Of a stretch of 40,797 nt of DNA, positions 34,778 through 40,797 are shown piece after piece. Under the pieces are notes generated by a model. It ran no database searches. It was not told the DNA's origin and saw only the letters and a program-made list of their open reading frames with translations. Origin of the DNA: Thalassoglobus neptunius. GTDB taxonomy: Bacteria; Planctomycetota; Planctomycetia; Planctomycetales; Planctomycetaceae. The position numbers and the translations under genes are program-made. The stretch spans positions 1 through 40,797 of the forward strand of contig NZ_SIHI01000030.1 in assembly GCF_007859735.1 (NCBI RefSeq). Reading direction: 5' to 3'. Within the stretch, counting starts at the first letter, position 1. Each line of letters starts with the position of its first letter.

Positions 34778-37147
34778 ATGGAGCCACCATCGGAACAACT
34801 TGTCGCTGATCTTGAGAGTTTGCAACTGGCTTCGCGACGTGACATTGCAGCGTGCCGACCGGCTGTTCGGCGTGCTTCTCGAGGGTTGCCAGCGTTCGAT
34901 TCTGTCTGGATTCACTGCCTTGTTGCCACGGGAAAGCTCACACCCTTTCAAGCTGTTCGGCTGGAGACTCAGACGACGGACGAACTGAAAGTTGGCCCAT
35001 CGTACGTCCTGGCGGATCAAATTCACTTCGATGCTGTTCTTCCGGTCTTTCGGGCAATTGAGACGACAACTGGCCGATCGGTTGTTGTCACGCGAATGAA
35101 GGTTGATCGGGAGGATTTGAAAGAAGTCCGGGCTCGCTTTGAAAGGCGATTTGCTGAGTTTCGAAAGTTCACTCATCCCAATCTCTCTCTTCCGACGGAA
35201 TACTTCATCAAGGCGGATCGAGGAGAAGTCGACATCGTATCGCCTGGACTCGATGGGCAACCGATGACTCAGTTCTTGATTCGTCGCGGTCGGGTTCCTG
35301 AAGATGTGGTTCGGTGTATTGCTTCTCAGGTGGCTCTTCTGATGAAGACGTTTCCCGGGGAGTTCTTCCATGGTGATCTGCGTCTGGCGAACGTCTGGCT
35401 GGACCGAAAAGGGCGGGTTCATTTGGCGAATCCGGGCATCTTTACCTGTCTCCATCCATTCCCGACGATTCATTCACTCGCTCCGAAGGATGCCTACGAC
35501 ACCATGGCTCCGGAACGGATTTCTGAACGAAGCCTTCCGGATCTTCGGTCGGAAGCGTATTCGTTGGGGTGTATTCTCTGGCAGATGCTGACCGGGCGTC
35601 CTCCGCATCTCGTCGCTGATCCTCTCGCAAAACTTGCGGAGCACCAACGCACAGAAATTCCGGATGTTCGGGAATTTGCTCCCGACGTGTCGGAGGATCT
35701 GGCTCGACGCATTCGAATGATGACTCGACGTGACCCGGCACTGCGAAAGTTGAAACTTGACGAATTGGTTCAGGTCGCTGAAAGGGGCCGACAACCGAAG
35801 CTGGAACGTCGATTGAAGCGTTTTGTCCAAACGTTCGAAACGGCAGCACCCCGCATGATGGGAGAACGTCCGGCTTCCTCTCGAAAAAAGACTGTGGCTG
35901 CTGCTGTGTTGTTGAGCGTGATCGCCTGTGTCGTTGCGTGGAACTGGCAGCACCTTGGATTGGGGCAGGTCGAACGATTGGAAGCCTCAACGATTCCATC
36001 GAGTGTCTCTCTGGAATCATCTCATTCGGATGACGTGGCGGAGGCTGATCTCGATCCCGAATTGTTGGACCGAGATAAATCGGAAACAGCTTCTGTGCCT
36101 CCGATCGTTGTCGCGGAAGAGGCTTCAGAGAGCGCCGACTCGACTGAAGAGACCATTTCGAACGACATCGAAACTCTTCCTCAACTGGATTCCGATGGAC
36201 TCGTGCGGCTGACGGGTGTCGGTCCCTATCGAATTTCAAACCTGACCAGTGAGTCTCCGATTCGAATCGTCGGTCTGGCGAATGAACGCTCGCAGATTGT
36301 TGTCGATCGCGAATTGAATCCGGTCGTGACTCCGCATCTCGTCCTGCAAAATGTTGAATTCGTGTTTCGCAACGAGTCATCAAGCAGCGACGGCGTCGCA
36401 GGAATCACAATTCGATCGGATCAGTTGACCTGTTCAAGCTGTCTTTTTCGAGATGAAACCGGTGACGCTCGACAGCCACTCATTCGGATCAGTGCTGAGG
36501 ACCGTTCGAATTTGAACGCGGGGCGACTCCTTCTGACGAACTGCGTCTTTCTCACTTCAAAGCCGGTGATCCAGTTTCAGTCTCCCTTAACGACCGCTCG
36601 ATTGGAAAATGTGTTCGCGAACACACCAACAGCTTTTCTATCACTCTCCTCCGGAGTGGTTTCCGGTTTTCGGGTTCCTTTGATTGTCGAGCAATCGTCG
36701 TTTTCGGGAGGAGGGGCACTGGTCGAGTTTCAGTCGGGATCGAAAACTCCCCCATTTGGTTTGCTGTCCATTCAAGGAAAAAACAGTGTCGTCGAAATCA
36801 GTCCTGATGGCGCGATCGTGGAGTTCGTCGGATCTCCCGATTCTCTGAATGCCGGTCAAATTGCGAAACAGATTGAGCTTTCCGGGACGGGGCTGATCGT
36901 CCGGGCTGACCGGCAGCTTGTTCGTGTTCAGAGCAACCATGGTTTTGCCGGGGAAGGCAATCTTGAGGCGGAATTGACCGTCAACGGGGTCCTGAGTGGT
37001 GAGTTTCGGTTCGAGAACATCGAGGCTGTCACGCCGTGTTTCCCGGGGGAAGAGCGGGTGATTTTCGATGCTCTTCCGGTGCGGGATGCGCTGACCGTTC
37101 CCGGCTTTGATTCTGCACGCTTCTGCAGTTCGCACTCAGAGATGTAA
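34778..37147 (+). CDS. Membrane pseudokinase with C-terminal beta-helix-like domain
   Basis: A 789-residue protein. Residues 50-60 contain the LTPFQAV stretch that precedes kinase domains in planctomycetes. The kinase-like fold follows (about 75-325), with HGDLRLANVWL (198-208) for the HRD loop, MAPER and SEAYSLGCILWQMLTGRPP. Catalytic residues are lost: no glycine-rich loop, VVVTRM in place of VAVK (Lys to Thr), and ANPG where DFG should be (Asp to Asn). A transmembrane segment lies at about 372-389. The remaining 400 residues have repeated short hydrophobic strands (VTPHLVLQNVEFVF, LTCSSCLFRDE, LLLTNCVF), as in parallel beta-helix proteins, and would be outside. ATG 34778 is chosen since GGGAG lies 11 bases upstream; a TTG at 34718 adds 20 residues. 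Role unknown; sensing is a guess. Confidence 0.75.
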   Translation: MEPPSEQLVADLESLQLASRRDIAACRPAVRRASRGLPAFDSVWIHCLVATGKLTPFQAVRLETQTTDELKVGPSYVLADQIHFDAVLPVFRAIETTTGRSVVVTRMKVDREDLKEVRARFERRFAEFRKFTHPNLSLPTEYFIKADRGEVDIVSPGLDGQPMTQFLIRRGRVPEDVVRCIASQVALLMKTFPGEFFHGDLRLANVWLDRKGRVHLANPGIFTCLHPFPTIHSLAPKDAYDTMAPERISERSLPDLRSEAYSLGCILWQMLTGRPPHLVADPLAKLAEHQRTEIPDVREFAPDVSEDLARRIRMMTRRDPALRKLKLDELVQVAERGRQPKLERRLKRFVQTFETAAPRMMGERPASSRKKTVAAAVLLSVIACVVAWNWQHLGLGQVERLEASTIPSSVSLESSHSDDVAEADLDPELLDRDKSETASVPPIVVAEEASESADSTEETISNDIETLPQLDSDGLVRLTGVGPYRISNLTSESPIRIVGLANERSQIVVDRELNPVVTPHLVLQNVEFVFRNESSSSDGVAGITIRSDQLTCSSCLFRDETGDARQPLIRISAEDRSNLNAGRLLLTNCVFLTSKPVIQFQSPLTTARLENVFANTPTAFLSLSSGVVSGFRVPLIVEQSSFSGGGALVEFQSGSKTPPFGLLSIQGKNSVVEISPDGAIVEFVGSPDSLNAGQIAKQIELSGTGLIVRADRQLVRVQSNHGFAGEGNLEAELTVNGVLSGEFRFENIEAVTPCFPGEERVIFDALPVRDALTVPGFDSARFCSSHSEM

Positions 37148-37197
37148 CTTCTTGTCTCTCAATAGTTTGAGCAGCTCGGGAATGTCGTCTGGGTCCG

Positions 37198-37226
37198 TTG
37201 TTGTTCGCCTCTCATTCAGCTATAAT
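37198..37226 (+). promoter_or_regulatory. Possible gyrA promoter
   Basis: A perfect TATAAT at 37221-37226 is preceded, 17 bases upstream, by TTGTTG (37198-37203), which keeps the TTG of the -35 consensus. It lies about 160 bases before gyrA and 50 bases after the pseudokinase stop codon, so it fits an independent gyrA promoter. Confidence 0.5.
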
Positions 37227-37384
37227 TTCGGTGCCCCGGAACAGATATTGCTGATTGCTGGAAAATCTTGTTCTGTAAGGGGTTAGGGGGCTTTTGGGAG
37301 TTCCCGGACGGTGAGCAGGTCTTCATTTGCCGCCACTACCGTACTGACTGTTGAGAATTGAACTGAACGCAGGAGCGCACTGCT

Positions 37385-40192
37385 TTGTCGAATGATCTGA
37401 CCCCTCCTGAAGACCCGAATCAAGGTGACTCGAATTCTGCATCTGGTGGATTGAGCCAAGGCCGCATTCAGGCTCTCGATATTCGAGAGGAGATGCGGCA
37501 GAGTTATCTCACCTACGCGATGTCGGTGATCGTCAGTCGCGCACTGCCTGATGTTCGTGATGGCTTGAAGCCCGCTCAGCGACGAATTCTCGTCGCCATG
37601 AATGATTTGAATCTGGGGCCGAATTCCGGACGTGTGAAGTGTGCGAAAATCTCCGGGGACACTTCGGGAAATTATCACCCGCACGGGGAAAGCGTCATCT
37701 ATCCAACCCTTGTCCGAATGGGCCAGGATTGGGTGATGAGAGAAATTCTCATCGACAAGCAGGGGAACTTTGGATCCATCGCGGGGCTCGGTCCTGCTGC
37801 GATGCGATATACGGAAGCTCGACTTTCGTCCGCAGCTTCGGAAATGCTCGACGATCTCGATCACGACACCGTCGACTATGTTCCGACTTACGATCAACGT
37901 GGAGAAGAACCGGTCGTTCTTCCGTCACGATTTCCCGGGCTGCTGGTCAACGGATCACAGGGAATCGCGGTCGGAATGGCGACCAGCATTCCGCCTCACA
38001 ATTTGAGTGAGGTCGCTGATGGCGTTCAGTTGCTGATCGACAATCCCGAAGCATCGATTGATGAGATCATTAACGTCCTGCCGGGTCCTGATTTCCCGAC
38101 TGGAGGAGTGATTTGCGGGCGTTATGGAATTCGTCAGGGATATCTGACCGGTCGATCGACTCTAACGCTTCGCGCCAAAGTCGAATTTGACACCGAGAAG
38201 AATACCGACGTGATCGTCGTTCGCGAGATTCCTTACCTTGACACAAGGGATCGTCTGAAATCAAAGCTCGAAGCACTGATCAAAGAAGATCGCGTGAAAG
38301 GGATTTCGAGGGTCGTCGATTACACCGACCGAAAGACACCCAGCTGGCAGGTTCGGCTTCACATCTATCTCAAGCGTGACGCCGACCGTGAAGTGGTGCT
38401 GAACCAGCTTTACAAATACTCGCCGCTTCAGACGACCGTTTCGGTGATTTTGCTCGCCCTCGTGGGAAGTCGACCGCAAACGCTGAACATCAAGGAACTC
38501 CTTCAAGAGTTTATCCGGCATCGCGTCACTGTCATCAGGCGTCGGACAGAGTTTCTGTTAAACGAAGCCCGACGCAGAAAACACACCATCGAAGGCTTGT
38601 TGATCGCGCAGATCGATATCGACAAAGTCATTCAGACGATTCGAAATTCTCCGAGTCGGGCCGAAGCGAAAATTCGCCTTCGCGAAATTGAAGTCCCGGC
38701 GGAGATGGTTGCGCGAGCCTTGGGGCAAGATGGTTTCGAGATGCTGGTTCTGGAAATCGGCGAACGAGAAAATTACTCGCTTTCGGCGAACCAGACCGAG
38801 GCAATTGTCAGCATGCAGCTTGGTTCACTCGCCAATCTGGAACGCGAAAATCTGCAGGGTGAACACAAACAGCTTCTTGAAAATATCGCGGAACACCTCC
38901 GGCTTCTCTCCGATGAGGACAACATTCGCGCGGTGATCCGCGAGGACATGGACACGCTGAAAAGCAAGTTTTCGAATCCTCGACGAACCGAGATCAGCGA
39001 TGAAGAGTTGGGTGACGTCGATAAGGACGAGTTGATCACCGAAGAGCCGATGGTCGTCACCATCTCGCAGAGAGGATACGTCAAGCGAACTCCGCTTTCG
39101 ATTTACAAAGCTCAAAACCGGGGCGGCAAGGGCGTGAAGGGGGCGAAATCGGATGAAGAGGATCCGATTGAACATCTCTTCGTGAGTAGCACTCACAGCT
39201 ATCTGTTGTTCTTTACGAACCTTGGAAAAGTCTACTGGCAGAAAGTCTACGATCTACCACTGCAAGCTCGAACCGCGAAGGGACGCGCTCTCGTGAACCT
39301 GTTGCGCTTGTCAGATGGGGAACGGGTCCAGGACTGCATCGACGTTCGAGAGTTTGACGACGAACGCAGCCTCTTGATGGCGACGCGGAAAGGTTACATC
39401 AAGAAAACTCTCCTTTCGGCTTACAGCCGTCCAATGAAGGGGGGAATCATTGCAATTAAACTTGAGGAAGATGACAGTCTTATTGACGTCGTCAAAGTCT
39501 CACCCGGTGAGAATGTTGTGTTGAGTACCTCCACCGGGATGGCGATTCGGTTCTCTGAAGCGGATGCCCGGGCAATGGGTCGAAACTCGCGAGGAGTGAA
39601 AGGAGTTTCACTCTCCTCGGGTGATGAAGTCGTCGGAATGGTTGTGGCAAGTTCAGAGCTTTCGCTTTTAACAGTCTGTCGAAACGGTTACGGAAAACGG
39701 ACTCCATTCGGTGCCGGCGTCGTCGAAACCGAAGAGGACGATGATTCATCACCGAATAGCAACGGCAATATGCGGTATCGCCTTCAGCGGCGAGGTGGCA
39801 AGGGGCTGCGTGATATTAAAACGACCAGTCGAAATGGTCCCGTGATCGGAACACTCGCTGTTGCGGACGGAGACGATGTCCTGCTGATGTCGATTCAGGG
39901 AAAGATCCAGCGAATTCGTGCTGCCGATATCAGTACGATTGGGCGAAATACTCAGGGAGTGACCATCATGAAAATGGATGGCGGAGACACTCTCGCTTCC
40001 ATCGCCCGAATTCCGGAAGAAGTCGTTGAAGTTGAGGAAGAAGGAGTCGAAGCTTTGGCTGTCAGTGACGGAGAAAACGTTTCCGCCGACGGGTCCGTTC
40101 CTGAAGTTGACTCGAGTTCGGCAACTGATTCCGCAACGGATTCTGAAGATCAGGCATCGAATGATGTTCCTGGCGAACCTGAAAACGACTGA
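37385..40192 (+). CDS. gyrA: DNA gyrase subunit A
   Basis: GyrA is the DNA breaking and rejoining subunit of gyrase, which introduces negative supercoils with GyrB. The 935 residues show the N-terminal winged-helix region, catalytic R141-Y142 in [10 protein letters not shown], and a C-terminal beta-propeller that wraps DNA. TTG at 37385 is the start, with AGGAG nine bases upstream; the first 20 or so residues are an extra disordered leader. The quinolone-determining region reads [12 protein letters not shown]: relative to E. coli, Ser83 is kept but Asp87 is Pro and Ala84 is Val. Two GyrA-box-like motifs occur: QNRGGKG (577-583, canonical place) and QRRGGKG (801-807). The acidic tail resembles other GyrA tails. 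It is assigned as GyrA rather than ParC because of the box. Confidence 0.95.
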   Translation: MSNDLTPPEDPNQGDSNSASGGLSQGRIQALDIREEMRQSYLTYAMSVIVSRALPDVRDGLKPAQRRILVAMNDLNLGPNSGRVKCAKISGDTSGNYHPHGESVIYPTLVRMGQDWVMREILIDKQGNFGSIAGLGPAAMRYTEARLSSAASEMLDDLDHDTVDYVPTYDQRGEEPVVLPSRFPGLLVNGSQGIAVGMATSIPPHNLSEVADGVQLLIDNPEASIDEIINVLPGPDFPTGGVICGRYGIRQGYLTGRSTLTLRAKVEFDTEKNTDVIVVREIPYLDTRDRLKSKLEALIKEDRVKGISRVVDYTDRKTPSWQVRLHIYLKRDADREVVLNQLYKYSPLQTTVSVILLALVGSRPQTLNIKELLQEFIRHRVTVIRRRTEFLLNEARRRKHTIEGLLIAQIDIDKVIQTIRNSPSRAEAKIRLREIEVPAEMVARALGQDGFEMLVLEIGERENYSLSANQTEAIVSMQLGSLANLERENLQGEHKQLLENIAEHLRLLSDEDNIRAVIREDMDTLKSKFSNPRRTEISDEELGDVDKDELITEEPMVVTISQRGYVKRTPLSIYKAQNRGGKGVKGAKSDEEDPIEHLFVSSTHSYLLFFTNLGKVYWQKVYDLPLQARTAKGRALVNLLRLSDGERVQDCIDVREFDDERSLLMATRKGYIKKTLLSAYSRPMKGGIIAIKLEEDDSLIDVVKVSPGENVVLSTSTGMAIRFSEADARAMGRNSRGVKGVSLSSGDEVVGMVVASSELSLLTVCRNGYGKRTPFGAGVVETEEDDDSSPNSNGNMRYRLQRRGGKGLRDIKTTSRNGPVIGTLAVADGDDVLLMSIQGKIQRIRAADISTIGRNTQGVTIMKMDGGDTLASIARIPEEVVEVEEEGVEALAVSDGENVSADGSVPEVDSSSATDSATDSEDQASNDVPGEPEND

Positions 40193-40212
40193 TTTCGAGG
40201 TTCCTGAAAAGA

Positions 40213-40239
40213 GTCGATGACGCCTTGGGGGGCGTCGAC
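40213..40239 (+). terminator. Hairpin after gyrA
   Basis: AGTC(GAT)GACGCC pairs with GGCGTCGACT around TTGGGG, ten pairs with a three-base bulge. It lies about 20 bases after the gyrA stop codon and is followed by a short TT run only, so it is a weak intrinsic terminator at best. Confidence 0.4.
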
Positions 40240-40393
40240 TTTGGGCGGGATGGCAGGTGTCGTTGCGAATCAATGGTCTTTTCTGCTGTACTGTTTCTGG
40301 AGTTGTTGTTGATCTGACGAGTTTGATCCGATGAGTGTGTCGATCTCCGATGAATCGACCGATTGAAAATCTCTTCGAGAAAGCGAGGCGACG

Positions 40394-40582
40394 ATGCAGC
40401 GGTCTTCCGTACGTTCTTTCGAGAGTCAACGTTTTCAAAGTTGCAGCGTCCATTCGCAGAGTGCGAAGTTGATGAAACTGTTCGCATTGGTGCTGGCGTT
40501 TCAGCTCAGCGTTACAAGTTTGCTTTGGGCTGAGAGTCCGGCCGGTCCCAATATCATCCTGATCATGGCTGATGACAAGTAA
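40394..40582 (+). pseudogene. Truncated sulfatase (N-terminal remnant)
   Basis: The frame encodes a hydrophobic signal (KLFALVLAFQLSVTSLLW, then AES) and PNIILIMADD, the start of sulfatases, where the first Asp pair binds metal. An intact protein would go on with a glycine-rich LGYGD-type stretch. Here the frame ends K-stop directly after ADD, and no sulfatase sequence follows in the remaining 200 bases. GAGG lies five bases before ATG 40394, so the start region looks once functional. The remnant is followed by 86 unassigned bases and an insertion sequence end. It is a broken gene; a small secreted peptide is possible but less likely. Confidence 0.7.
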
Positions 40583-40668
40583 GAGGACTGCAAAGCAAAT
40601 GGCAGCAAATTGCGGGAAAGGCAGCGTTTCTCAGCCGACATTCAATGTTTTCAAACGCCCCCAAGTTA

Positions 40669-40797
40669 GAGCCTATCCGGAATCCTCTTCATGCTGTAAG
40701 TCGGTATTTGAACGGAGCTTGGTTGGGTGAAGGAGCTAAGCGGCGGAGCATGCGACCAATGGAAGCCACATAGATCATGGCTTCGCTCGATTTGGTG
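40669..40797 (-). mobile_element. End of an IS5-like insertion sequence (partial)
   Basis: The sequence GAGCCTATCCGGAA (40669-40682) resembles the terminal inverted repeats of IS5-family elements, and the three bases before it, TTA, fit a TNA target duplication as used by the IS1031 type. The transposase C-terminus is read on the minus strand just inside. The other end lies beyond the window, so the boundaries and duplication cannot be confirmed. Confidence 0.6.
40689..40797 (-). CDS. IS5-like transposase (3' end only)
   Basis: The last 35 codons of a transposase that enters from the right edge. The peptide contains SSEAMIYVASIGRMLRRLAP, close to the C-terminal helix of IS5/IS4-type DDE transposases, and ends FKYRLTA followed by TGA (40689-40691). 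The stop lies only 20 bases from the presumed IS end, as is usual. The catalytic residues are outside the window, so activity cannot be judged. Confidence 0.7.
   Translation of the reverse strand, partial: TKSSEAMIYVASIGRMLRRLAPSPNQAPFKYRLTA

Overview
The window looks like a chromosomal segment of a planctomycete (phylum Planctomycetota, probably family Planctomycetaceae or close to it). This is inferred from the gene types: a PEP-CTERM surface protein, a DUF1559-like lipoprotein, sulfatases, PhoD-like and Gfo/Idh/MocA proteins, a kinase-like protein with the 'LTPFQA' stretch, moderate GC, and sparse genes with long spacers and frequent TTG/GTG starts. I cannot name a genus.

Layout. 1-684: 3' part of a PEP-CTERM protein with a terminator. 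1500-2582: membrane-anchored DUF937 protein. 3045-6819: a translation and secretion block, ffh, rpsP, trmD and rplS, without rimM, closed by a very strong terminator at 7021-7062. 7166-12857 (minus): DUF1559-like lipoprotein, Gfo/Idh/MocA oxidoreductase, exported PhoD-like phosphatase. 13150-14622: exported sulfatase. 14929-15966: one ORF fusing a SAM methyltransferase to a Pth2-type peptidyl-tRNA hydrolase. 16021-16683 (minus): exported thioredoxin-like protein. 17120-18259: exported serine hydrolase. 18447-19106: membrane protein of unknown role, abutting tail to tail a GH32 fructan hydrolase (19107-21170, minus). 21678-25711: second Gfo/Idh/MocA protein, two DUF3467 proteins (the second with two copies of the domain) and trkA. 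25761-28273 (minus): DUF1992 protein, then class II photolyase translationally coupled to an SRPBCC protein. 28519-31094 (minus): TadE-like and TadG-like proteins plus an exported unknown. 31662-34562: purL with tandem PurS-like domains. 34778-37147: membrane pseudokinase with a C-terminal, apparently beta-helical domain. 37385-40192: gyrA. 40394-40797: a truncated sulfatase start next to the end of an IS5-like insertion sequence that runs off the window.

How the genes work together. The core genes (ffh, rpsP, trmD, rplS, purL, gyrA) serve secretion, translation, purine synthesis and DNA topology. The accessory genes point to an exported polysaccharide and phosphate scavenging life style (sulfatases, GH32, PhoD, oxidoreductases) and to light or UV response (photolyase). 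No CRISPR array, tRNA, rRNA or prophage was seen. The most unusual items are the methyltransferase-Pth2 fusion, the catalytically degraded membrane kinase with its extracytoplasmic domain, the tandem-DUF3467 pair, and the evenly phased octamer repeats in front of ffh.
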